Positions 16,355 through 24,494 of a stretch of DNA of 27,277 nt are shown here, one piece after another. The position numbers and the translations under genes were made by a program. Every line of letters begins with the position of its first letter. Positions within the stretch are counted from its first letter, which is position 1. Source of the DNA: CBDCWA01 sp046048295 (GTDB lineage Bacteria; Pseudomonadota; Alphaproteobacteria; Rhizobiales; Hyphomicrobiaceae); assembly GCA_046048295.1 (NCBI GenBank), contig JBJOGJ010000022.1, positions 1 through 27,277 of the forward strand, read 5' to 3'. The notes beneath the pieces are model-generated. The model was given only the letters and a program-made list of their open reading frames with translations, was not told the DNA's origin and did not search any database.

Positions 16355-17428
16355 TTACTTCTTTTGCTGCTTCTTTTTGAGCCATGGCTGGTTGGTGATC
16401 ACCGCGAGGCGGCGTGCGATGTCCTTGTCGGAGTTGGCGATCTCCTCGACGAGCTTCTGAACCTCGTCGCCTGAAGCCGGATTCACAGGGAACTTCGCTT
16501 TCTCGGCTTCGGCCAGTAGCTCCTTGCTCTTGACCGCCTTGTCGAAGGCGGCGCGCAAGGCTTTGACACGATCCGCCGGGACGTCAGGCGTCGTATTGAG
16601 TGGACGTCCCACGGCTGTCGGTGCCGAGAGGAGTCGTAGCGCCTGCTTGTCCTGTTCGTTCTTAGCGAGATTCATCAGCAACGGCACATTTTCCAGCCCC
16701 TTTGCCTTCTTCAGGCCTATCTGGACCAAGTGTACCAGCTTGCCGTCGCGCACCCAGTTGGGCCGTGTCGCTTTCCATGATGCCCAGGCGTTCGAGCCGC
16801 GTCCGGCAACCTCGCCTTTCTCCATCGCGAGGTTGATGTCGTTGCCGCCAGGATAGCCGAAGATCAACTTGAACTTGGTGCCGACGAACTCGTTAAGTAC
16901 GATCGGGTACTGGCTTGAACTCGCCGATCCTGTCGTGCCGAGCGGCACCTCTTTCTTCTTGGCATCCTCGATCGTTTGCACGCCGGCGGTATGCCAGACG
17001 GATACGACATTGTTGTCTTCGTTCGCGTTCCCGATGTAGATGAACTTTGTTACATCGATACCGAGCCGCGGGTCGCCCATGACTTGGTTGAGAGCGAGAC
17101 CCTGGGCAATGGCCGAAAGTGCGGTACCGTCCCGCGGTGCTACGTTCATCATGTATTTGGCGGCGATACGCGTGCCGGCGCCCTTCATCTGCTTCGGAAC
17201 GATGTTTGGGTTGCCGGGAATGTAGCGTGGCATGTGCCGCGCCATCAGGCGGGCGTACCAGTCATAGCCGCCGCCTGCTGAGAAGCCGATGTAAAGGTCT
17301 ATGGATTTGCCTTTGTAGAAATCCTCGACGGATTGCGCGTTTGCAACGCTTGAAAGAGCGATGGCAGAGGCCGCTGTCGCGAGCGCAAAGCGGACTTGCC
17401 GGGCAAGCCAAATGATAGTCAACATCAT
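16355..17428 (-). CDS. Tripartite tricarboxylate transporter-type (TctC/Bug-like) substrate-binding protein
   Basis: A 357-residue exported protein with a signal peptide ending in SVANA-Q near residue 31. The mature part starts with FYKGKSIDLYIGFSAGGGYD, and continues with PGNPNIVPKQMKGAG, features of periplasmic binding proteins of the TctC/Bug family that bind carboxylates. The ribosome site GGGAG directly abuts two consecutive ATG codons and a TTG follows, so the exact start is uncertain by up to two codons. No TctA or TctB membrane gene is in the window, so the partner permease is elsewhere or absent. It lies 131 bp downstream of the RlpA gene on the same strand, with no supported feature between. 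Confidence 0.85.
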   Translation of the reverse strand: MMLTIIWLARQVRFALATAASAIALSSVANAQSVEDFYKGKSIDLYIGFSAGGGYDWYARLMARHMPRYIPGNPNIVPKQMKGAGTRIAAKYMMNVAPRDGTALSAIAQGLALNQVMGDPRLGIDVTKFIYIGNANEDNNVVSVWHTAGVQTIEDAKKKEVPLGTTGSASSSQYPIVLNEFVGTKFKLIFGYPGGNDINLAMEKGEVAGRGSNAWASWKATRPNWVRDGKLVHLVQIGLKKAKGLENVPLLMNLAKNEQDKQALRLLSAPTAVGRPLNTTPDVPADRVKALRAAFDKAVKSKELLAEAEKAKFPVNPASGDEVQKLVEEIANSDKDIARRLAVITNQPWLKKKQQKK

Positions 17429-17559
17429 CTCCCTTCTTGATGTTCGGCGGTAACTTTTACCGCTCGAGGTCAGTCTTCACGAAGGGCCGACAAGTAGAAA
17501 TCGGGAGTAGGACCTATGGAATGACAGGTCGGGCTGATGCCGGATTGAACCGGCCGCGA

Positions 17560-18183
17560 TCAGAACAGTGATGTGAATTGGCTACGGGGCGTAGGTCTGC
17601 TGAAACGCTCCAGTCCCGACGCCGTTCTCCGCTCAAGCGAATCGTCGCCATCCAGGCGGGCAGGACTGATGTAGCGCACTCGTACCCTAGCGGTTCCGGC
17701 CCGACGCATTTCGAGAAGCTCGGCCGTTCTGCTTGAAAGGTCGATGATGCGTCCCTTCCTGAACGGTCCCCTGTCGTTGACCCGAACGATAAGCCGACGG
17801 CCGTTCTCGAGGTTCGTCACTTCAACGAGGGACGGTAGAGGCAGCGTCGGGTGCGCCGCGGTGAGGCGGTTCATGTCGTAGATCTCGCCGTTGGCCGTTC
17901 GCCGCCCGTGAAAATCCTGCCCATACCAGGAAGCCGTTCCGATCCGGTCATAGTCTGGCTCGTGCCGCGGCACGTACACGATTCCGCCAACGGAATAGGG
18001 AGAGCCGAGCTTGTGCCGGCCGCCACCTTTTGGAACGTATGCCCCGACTGCAACGACTCTGGGCGAGTAGGCGGTAGACTCCTTGCGTACGGTCGAGCTG
18101 CCTGCACATCCCGCCACCAGAACCGGTAGCAGAATTGCCGCGATACTCAACGGCTGGAGCTTGTTTGGCGATACGAGCGACAC
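17560..18183 (-). CDS. rlpA: RlpA-like septal ring lytic transglycosylase / DPBB lipoprotein
   Basis: A 207-residue lipoprotein. The lipobox VAGC places the lipidated Cys at residue 26. A double-psi beta-barrel domain runs from about 82 to 172, with the hallmark GTASWYGQDFHG, TANGEIYD, AAHPTLPLPS, and VNDRGPF (Asp138) segments seen in RlpA, which cleaves denuded peptidoglycan at the septum. There is no C-terminal SPOR domain. GTG 18183 is chosen: it lies 13 bases after the DUF5330-like stop and gives a normal lipoprotein signal; an ATG at 18258 would overlap the upstream gene. Probably core cell-envelope function, unrelated to the catabolic genes around it. Confidence 0.88.
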   Translation of the reverse strand: MSLVSPNKLQPLSIAAILLPVLVAGCAGSSTVRKESTAYSPRVVAVGAYVPKGGGRHKLGSPYSVGGIVYVPRHEPDYDRIGTASWYGQDFHGRRTANGEIYDMNRLTAAHPTLPLPSLVEVTNLENGRRLIVRVNDRGPFRKGRIIDLSSRTAELLEMRRAGTARVRVRYISPARLDGDDSLERRTASGLERFSRPTPRSQFTSLF

Positions 18184-18196
18184 GGCCCCAATGTCC

Positions 18197-18520
18197 TCAA
18201 AAATTGTGGCCGGCCGTTGGCCGATAGGCGCGCGGATACTGGCTCGCCGTGAAATCATATTTATCGGGAACGGTAGCAGGCTCGATTGAGTTGGCGCGCT
18301 GCACGGCGGTGGCAGCCTCCCGTGCTACTGCCGTGGCTGCAGATTGGATATGCGTCGATACGCGATCGCAGATATCGCGGTTCTGTATGCAGTACGAACC
18401 GGCGTTCGAATACGCAGCGGTCATGCTGCGGACGATCTGGTCGCGATGCTGCTCATTGCCTGGCAGCAGCAGCACGGCGACTGCGGACAGCATTACAAGT
18501 CTTATGATAACACGCGTCAT
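18197..18520 (-). CDS. Small DUF5330-like membrane/exported protein
   Basis: A 107-residue protein with one N-terminal hydrophobic segment (about residues 5-20, ending VLLLP) and a short exported part holding two cysteines, Cys44 and Cys51, in a CIQNRDIC arrangement. This layout resembles the DUF5330 family that is common in Hyphomicrobiales; function unknown. GGAGGT stands seven bases before ATG 18520. RlpA begins 13 bases after its stop, so the two are cotranscribed, pointing to an envelope role. The family assignment comes from memory of the pattern and should be treated as tentative. Confidence 0.75.
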   Translation of the reverse strand: MTRVIIRLVMLSAVAVLLLPGNEQHRDQIVRSMTAAYSNAGSYCIQNRDICDRVSTHIQSAATAVAREAATAVQRANSIEPATVPDKYDFTASQYPRAYRPTAGHNF

Positions 18521-18600
18521 GTCGTCCACCTCCGGCAAACTTCCTTGCACGGTGGACGATAGCAGGTGACTTCGAACGGCTGCTGAAACCTTGCGCAGTA

Positions 18601-18641
18601 TTTAGTCTAAAATTGACGCGAATTTATTTACGCTTCGAAGC
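18601..18641. repeat. Two short palindromes upstream of the DUF5330-like/rlpA unit
   Basis: TTTAGTCTAAA (18601-18611) and GCTTCGAAGC (18632-18641) lie in the AT-richer intergenic stretch between the arylformamidase-like stop and the DUF5330-like start. They may belong to the promoter of the envelope pair. Neither has the T tract expected of a terminator. Confidence 0.4.
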
Positions 18642-18659
18642 ACGAAGGTTGCCGGACGG

Positions 18660-19529
18660 TTAACGGCCCGTGATAGCCCCGAAGGTGGCTTCGAAGAGCG
18701 GATTTCCCGGCGTGGCGAGCTGCTCGGTGATAGTGAAGTGGTGGTGGCCAGGAGATGGTACGACCTTGACCAGGGCGCCGGCCTTTCGCCAAGCCGCTGC
18801 CAGCTCCTCCGCATTGCGGATGAACTCCTCGGCTTCGACGTCGCCGACGGTCAGGATCAGCGGACCAGGGCTCTTGGGTGTGAGACGCACCGGGCTCAAC
18901 CTCTCCTCCTCGTCATCGTCGATCTTGAGTTCCTTGTTCACTTCCACGAGGCGGATCGGCGTCAGATCGTAGAGCCCGGAAATGCAGGTCCCGCTCTTGA
19001 TCAGATCCGGTGGAACGCCGTGGTGCGACCAGTCCGTGGCCATCATCATCGCCGTCAGGTGCCCGCCGGCAGAATGGCCTGAAACGTGGATGCGATTCCC
19101 GTCATGCCCGAATTCGCCCGCGGCCCGGTAAAGGAAGGCGATGGCGCGTTGGGCGGCGTCGACGATCTCGGTCAGCCGAGCAGCAGGCGCCAGCGGGTAG
19201 GAGATCGTGGCGACATTGACACCGCGTTCGATATAGGGGGCCGCCAAATAGCTGAACTCGTCCTTGGACCTGGATTTCCAGTAGCCGCCGTGGATGAAGA
19301 CCAAGAGTGGCGCATTGGCGGTACCCGAGAAGAAGAGGTCGAGCTTTTCGCGCGGTGCGCTGCCGTAGGCGACGTCGAGATGGCACTTGGCGGAGGCCTT
19401 GACCGTGGCAGTGAGGGCGTCCGTCTTTTCCTGCTGGGCCTGCCGAATGTCGGCAAGTTCCGGACTCCGGCCGGAGCCATTGTACTGCAGTTCGAGCGCC
19501 GCCTGCTCATAGTCGCGGAAGACCTTCAT
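18660..19529 (-). CDS. Arylformamidase-like alpha/beta hydrolase
   Basis: A 289-residue alpha/beta hydrolase of the HGGxW type. The oxyanion motif HGGYW is at 80-84, the nucleophile Ser153 in GHSAGG, a probable acid Asp230 (VGDVE) and His262-264 (GHHHF). The N-terminal LELQYN segment and general layout resemble kynurenine formamidase-like esterases that hydrolyse N-formyl aromatic amines. GGGGGA lies six bases before ATG 19529. It is divergent from the flavin reductase cluster and could hydrolyse an N-formyl or ester intermediate. Other carboxylesterase roles are possible. It is followed by a 139-bp gap containing two small palindromes. Confidence 0.85.
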   Translation of the reverse strand: MKVFRDYEQAALELQYNGSGRSPELADIRQAQQEKTDALTATVKASAKCHLDVAYGSAPREKLDLFFSGTANAPLLVFIHGGYWKSRSKDEFSYLAAPYIERGVNVATISYPLAPAARLTEIVDAAQRAIAFLYRAAGEFGHDGNRIHVSGHSAGGHLTAMMMATDWSHHGVPPDLIKSGTCISGLYDLTPIRLVEVNKELKIDDDEEERLSPVRLTPKSPGPLILTVGDVEAEEFIRNAEELAAAWRKAGALVKVVPSPGHHHFTITEQLATPGNPLFEATFGAITGR

Positions 19530-19706
19530 GAATTTTCCCCCGGGTCTGATGCGTTTCTAGGTTGAGTGTAGGACCACTCTTTTGGTGGGAGCAAGGCTGG
19601 ACAAGTGGAAATATGGGCGTATCAGAGCGGCGACCGAAAGTTTTGATCTCCCGATCCACCGGGTCTAGTATGCACGTGCTGGCGAAACACCCGAGGAAAG
19701 ACGAGC
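19530..19706. promoter_or_regulatory. Divergent intergenic region, arylformamidase-like / flavin reductase
   Basis: 177 bp separating two outward-pointing genes. It contains the palindrome GCACGTGC at 19672-19679 and a CCAC-N7-GTGG inverted repeat in the first 60 bp. These are candidate operators only; promoters were not resolved. Confidence 0.45.
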
Positions 19707-20225
19707 GTGCTCATGGCTGGAAATGCTGCCGAGTCGGAAAGTGTCGAGATGAAGTTCCGGGGCGCGATGCGCCGGCTTGCCGCTACCGTGAATATAATAT
19801 CAGTCAAGGTGGGAGACGATCGGCATGGGACCACCGCGACGGCTGTTACCTCTCTCAGCATGGATCCACCCTCGGTCCTGGTCTGCATCAACCGCACGAG
19901 CCGTGCCCATCCGCTGCTCAAGAAGGCTGCAAAGTTCGGCGTAAATATTCTCCACACCGACAACTGCGCCGTTTCCGCGGCCTTTTCGAGCCAGATGACG
20001 GCCGAGGAGAAGTTCGGGGTCGGCGATTGGCAGATCGGCGCGAATGACGTTCCCTATCTTGCCGACGCCCAGGCCTGGCTGATCTGCAGCAAGGAGCAGG
20101 AAGTTGACTACGGCACACACACGATCTTCATAGGCCGCATCGTGGAGGCAGAGGTGCGCGAGGACGTATCGCCGCTGCTCTACAGCGACGGCAAGTATGC
20201 GGCCTGCGGGACGCTCGACGAGTAG
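19707..20225 (+). CDS. Flavin reductase (RutF/HpaC-like)
   Basis: A 172-residue NAD(P)H:flavin oxidoreductase of the flavin_reduct family, which supplies reduced FMN or FAD to two-component monooxygenases. The ATVNIISV, TTATAVTSLSMDPPSVLVCI and YGTHTIFIGRI segments are typical of the fold. GAGGA lies nine bases before GTG 19707; ATG 19713 is an alternative with a poorer spacing. Followed after 23 bp by an amidohydrolase and then an LLM monooxygenase, its likely partner. It is the only flavin reductase in the window, so it may also serve the two acyl-CoA-dehydrogenase-fold oxygenases. Confidence 0.88.
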   Translation: MLMAGNAAESESVEMKFRGAMRRLAATVNIISVKVGDDRHGTTATAVTSLSMDPPSVLVCINRTSRAHPLLKKAAKFGVNILHTDNCAVSAAFSSQMTAEEKFGVGDWQIGANDVPYLADAQAWLICSKEQEVDYGTHTIFIGRIVEAEVREDVSPLLYSDGKYAACGTLDE

Positions 20226-20248
20226 CAACAGGTTTTCAGGAGGCAGTT

Positions 20249-20953
20249 ATGCGCGATTGGATGAAGCTCGTTCCCGAGGAGGAACTTGAGACCTACAGGA
20301 AGGCCGGCTTCATGCAGGCCGTCGAGCCCGGCAAGCGCCCCGCCCTGGTCGTTGTCGACGTGACGTATGGTTTCACTGGCTCACCTGGCTTGACGCTGGC
20401 CGAGGCGCTGGACGAGTTTCCGACCGCCGCCGGTCCCGTTTCCTGGGAGGCGATGCCCAAGGTCAAGGCACTGATAGAAGTGTTCCGGAAGGCAGAACTT
20501 CCGATCGTCTATACCCGCGCCAACCAGTACAATGTCGGCTTCGTCGGCAAGGCGACAAAAGCGAGACGGCGCCAGGGCGCAACGGGCGGGCGCTTCAACG
20601 ACATCCCCGAGGAGATCGCACCACGGGAACAGGACTGGGTACTCGAGAAGTTCCGCGCTTCGGGCTTCTTCCAAACGCCGATGATGGCTTACCTGACACA
20701 GGAAAACGTCGATACGCTGGTCGTCTGCGGTGTATCGACGTCGGGATGTGTGCGGGCCACCGTTGTCGACGGATTCTCCAATGGCTTTACCACTTTTGTC
20801 GTCGATGAGGCCTGTTTCGATCGCTCCCCCTTCGCCCATGCGGCCAACCTGTTCGATATGCAGGCCAAGTACGCGACGGTCCTGTCCTTGACCGAAACCG
20901 AGAAGATGCTCGAAACGTTCATGCCGGCAACCGGAAGGGCTGCGGCCGAATAG
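20249..20953 (+). CDS. Isochorismatase-fold cysteine amidohydrolase
   Basis: A 234-residue hydrolase of the isochorismatase superfamily with the complete triad Asp37 (VVDVTYGF), Lys134 (LEKFRASGF) and Cys167 (GVSTSGCVRAT). The sequence is closest in layout to N-carbamoylsarcosine amidase and maleamate amidohydrolase-type enzymes, which release ammonia (and CO2) from amides. CAGGAGGCAG precedes ATG 20249. Position between a flavin reductase and an LLM monooxygenase parallels RutB in the pyrimidine pathway. Substrate not assignable. Confidence 0.9.
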   Translation: MRDWMKLVPEEELETYRKAGFMQAVEPGKRPALVVVDVTYGFTGSPGLTLAEALDEFPTAAGPVSWEAMPKVKALIEVFRKAELPIVYTRANQYNVGFVGKATKARRRQGATGGRFNDIPEEIAPREQDWVLEKFRASGFFQTPMMAYLTQENVDTLVVCGVSTSGCVRATVVDGFSNGFTTFVVDEACFDRSPFAHAANLFDMQAKYATVLSLTETEKMLETFMPATGRAAAE

Positions 20954-20993
20954 TCCGGCGTCATTCGACGATTGTGTATTGTGGAGGGCAGCC

Positions 20994-22049
20994 ATGCAAT
21001 TCGGATGTTGGACGCCATTGCCGCATACGGTGCGTTCGGAGCCTCGTATCGACGTTGCACACGAGCAGATGAAGCGCCGAGGTGGAGCCGGAGACCCCGA
21101 TCTCAATCTGGCGTTTGCCGGCGAGGTCCTTCGCAAGGCCGAAGGGTATGGTTTTGACATCTCGCTGATTGCCGAGCGGTTTCTCGGCCCGGATCATGAA
21201 TGCTGGATGATGGCGGCAGCGCTGGCGCCCCTGACGAACTCGATACGTCTGATGCCGGCCATTCATCCTGGCATGATCACACCGCAGGTCGTCGCCAAGA
21301 TGGGAGCTTCGCTCGATCGTCTGAGCGGTGGCAGATGCGCCATCAACATCGTCAACGGCTGGTGGCAGCAGGAGTTCGAAATGTACTCCAACGGCAACTG
21401 GATCGAGGCATCGGATGCGCGCTATCGGCGGATGAACGAGTTCGTCCAGGTCATGAAGGGGTTGTGGACGGAGGACGAGTTTTCCTACGACGGCGAGTTC
21501 TATCGGCTCGACAAGGGAAGCTTGCCGACGAAATCCGCAACGCTTCCTCATCCACCGCTCTTCGCCGCCAGTCGCACCGATCTTGGCATGGACATTATCG
21601 CACGCGAATGCGACGTCTGGTTTGCTCTCGTCCAGCAGAATTTCCGCAATTACGAGGAGAACTACGGGGTGATTGCCGACGGGATCGCGGAGATGCGGCG
21701 CCGCAGCGCGAACTACGGTCGCAAGCTCGGCTATGGTGTCAGTTGCCACGTCATCTGCCGTGACAGCATGGAGGAGGTGCTGCAGGCTGCCGAGGGGCTC
21801 GAGCGTGAAGGCCAGAAGAGCCGGCTGGCGCTAGTCGCCGCCAAGGCACTTGGCGCCGGCCTTGTCGGCACGCCGCAAATTATAGCCGACCGCATCAGAC
21901 GATACGAGGACGCGGGCGTCACGATGCTCATGCTGCACTTCCACCCGATGCTCGACGGTCTCGACACGTTCGCCGAGAAAGTGATGCCGTTGCTCGGTTC
22001 GAGCGCGCCGACGTTCAGGCAGGCGCTAGCCCAGGAAGGTGCGCTATGA
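20994..22049 (+). CDS. LLM-class flavin-dependent monooxygenase (RutA/SsuD-like)
   Basis: A 351-residue luciferase-like monooxygenase with the TIM-barrel hallmarks: a first strand QFGCWTPLP, EGYGFDISLIAERF, an IRLMPAIHPG segment, SGGRCAINIVNGWW near residues 106-119, and a C-terminal LVGTPQIIADRIRRYEDAGV. Such enzymes use reduced FMN from a partner reductase to oxidise C-S, C-N or carbonyl groups; NIVNGWW resembles the equivalent region of RutA and sulfonate/sulfone monooxygenases. GGAGGG lies five bases before ATG 20994. The stop overlaps the start of the next gene (ATGA), showing translational coupling. Confidence 0.9.
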   Translation: MQFGCWTPLPHTVRSEPRIDVAHEQMKRRGGAGDPDLNLAFAGEVLRKAEGYGFDISLIAERFLGPDHECWMMAAALAPLTNSIRLMPAIHPGMITPQVVAKMGASLDRLSGGRCAINIVNGWWQQEFEMYSNGNWIEASDARYRRMNEFVQVMKGLWTEDEFSYDGEFYRLDKGSLPTKSATLPHPPLFAASRTDLGMDIIARECDVWFALVQQNFRNYEENYGVIADGIAEMRRRSANYGRKLGYGVSCHVICRDSMEEVLQAAEGLEREGQKSRLALVAAKALGAGLVGTPQIIADRIRRYEDAGVTMLMLHFHPMLDGLDTFAEKVMPLLGSSAPTFRQALAQEGAL

Positions 22050-22891
22050 TGAAGAAAGAATTCGACCAGTCCACGCTATTCCCCTATCGCGCCATCGTCG
22101 ACCACCCGGCGATTTCTTGGCCGGGCGGCAAGCGAATGGCTGTCTGGGTTGTGCCTAACATCGAGCACTTCCACCTGGAGTTGACCAATCCGGCCCCGGA
22201 CGTGAAGGTCCATTCCAGGCGGGACTACGGCAATCGCGTTGGCGTATGGCGCCTCATCGACTCCATGGTGAAGTACGGCATCAGAGGCACCGTGGCACTC
22301 AACTCGGAGGTGATCGAGCACTACCCACGCATCATCGAGGCATGCCGCAAACTCAACTGGGAGTTCATGGGGCACGGCAGAACCAACTCGGTGCGGCTGA
22401 CCGGCATGACTCGGGACCAGGAGGCGGCGCTCATACGTGATGTGAAGACGTCGCTCGACGGCATCGGCCAGGCCATGCGCGGCTGGCTAGGCTCCGGTTT
22501 GATGGAGACGTGGAATACGCTCGACGTCCTGAAGGAGAATGGCGTCGAGTATGTTGCCGACTGGGTGAACGACGACCTGCCCTACCGCATGAACAACGGG
22601 CTCTATTCGATCCCTTATTCCATCGAGATCAACGACAATCCCTTGTTTTTCACGCCAAGCATCACACCTGCAGATTTCGAGCGCATGATCCGCGACACTT
22701 TCGATGTGCTCTATGCGGAGACGGAGCAGAACGCGCGCGTGATGTGCATCGCGCTGCATCCGTTCCTGATCGGAGCGCCGCATCGGATAAGATATCTGGA
22801 CAATGCGCTCGCGCATATTGCGGGTCACGAGGGCGTGTGGTTCGCGACGGGATCGGAAATCATCGACGCCTACAGGAAGCAAGTGTCGTGA
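22046..22891 (+). CDS. Polysaccharide deacetylase-fold amidohydrolase (PuuE allantoinase-like)
   Basis: A 281-residue protein of the NodB/polysaccharide deacetylase fold in the group of PuuE-type allantoinases. Supporting signs are the N-terminal YRAIVDHPAISWPGGKRMAVWV, NIEHFHLE where glycan deacetylases carry the Asp pair, GVWRLIDSMVKYGIRGTVALNS, GHGRTNS (His-Gly) and the later LHPFLIGAPHR. No signal peptide is present, which argues against a cell-wall deacetylase and for a cytoplasmic amide or cyclic imide hydrolase. It is translationally coupled to the LLM monooxygenase and overlaps the next start by four bases. Substrate unknown. Confidence 0.87.
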   Translation: MMKKEFDQSTLFPYRAIVDHPAISWPGGKRMAVWVVPNIEHFHLELTNPAPDVKVHSRRDYGNRVGVWRLIDSMVKYGIRGTVALNSEVIEHYPRIIEACRKLNWEFMGHGRTNSVRLTGMTRDQEAALIRDVKTSLDGIGQAMRGWLGSGLMETWNTLDVLKENGVEYVADWVNDDLPYRMNNGLYSIPYSIEINDNPLFFTPSITPADFERMIRDTFDVLYAETEQNARVMCIALHPFLIGAPHRIRYLDNALAHIAGHEGVWFATGSEIIDAYRKQVS

Positions 22892-23364
22892 GCAGATTAG
22901 GGCTCGTAGTCTTTTTGGTCGTCGTGGCTTCGAGTGCAGAGGTTCTCGCCCAGCGTCCGCTCGACCGCGACCCGAGCCGTGCCGATAGACTTTACAACCA
23001 GCAGTTCAATCGCGACCTCCAGCTCCGCGACCAGCAGCGCCAGTACCAGGACCTGCAGCAGCAGCAGTGGCGTCAGAACGAGTCCGAGCGCCAGCGCCAG
23101 TACCTCGAAAGGCAGCTGCGAACTCGGCCGGAGACCGGACGTCCCTCCTACGTCCCTGGACAAGCGAGAGCCGCCTCGCGCGGGACCGGCTGCGTTGCAA
23201 TGGCGTTCGATTCCAAGGGGGCAGGTCTTCGCGTTACACGTCGTACGGGCTACGGCAATGGCCGTTGCGACATTGCGCTCGCTGCATGCCGAGAGGCGGT
23301 GCAGGAGCGGAGCAGGAAGTACTCGCGGTTTCGCGGCGCAGCTTGCCGGATCGTGGATCCGTGA
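22888..23364 (+). CDS. Small secreted Gln/Arg-rich cysteine protein of unknown function
   Basis: A 158-residue protein starting at GTG 22888, which overlaps the TGA of the deacetylase gene (GTGA), with AGGAAG about eight bases upstream. Residues 5-21 form a signal peptide ending in VLA with Gln22 next. Residues 22-90 are very rich in Gln, Arg and Asp and likely form a coiled or disordered segment. The C-terminal part (100-158) has four cysteines (102, 127, 134, 153) and a CVAMAFDSKGAG start slightly reminiscent of small DUF4189-like exported domains. I do not recognise the function. The gene ends 12 bp from the convergent HDAC-like gene. Confidence 0.65.
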   Translation: MSRLGLVVFLVVVASSAEVLAQRPLDRDPSRADRLYNQQFNRDLQLRDQQRQYQDLQQQQWRQNESERQRQYLERQLRTRPETGRPSYVPGQARAASRGTGCVAMAFDSKGAGLRVTRRTGYGNGRCDIALAACREAVQERSRKYSRFRGAACRIVDP

Positions 23365-23376
23365 GGGCGGCCGATA

Positions 23377-24486
<1,110 letters not shown>

Positions 24487-24494
24487 GCGCACCC

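Noticed and set aside
17539..17554. Small hairpin after the RlpA gene
   Set aside because: The stem is only five base pairs and no T tract follows in the direction of transcription, so it is not called as a terminator.
23040..23075. CAG-rich trinucleotide tract
   Set aside because: It is short and codes for the Gln-rich part of the secreted protein; it is not a CRISPR or other separate repeat element.
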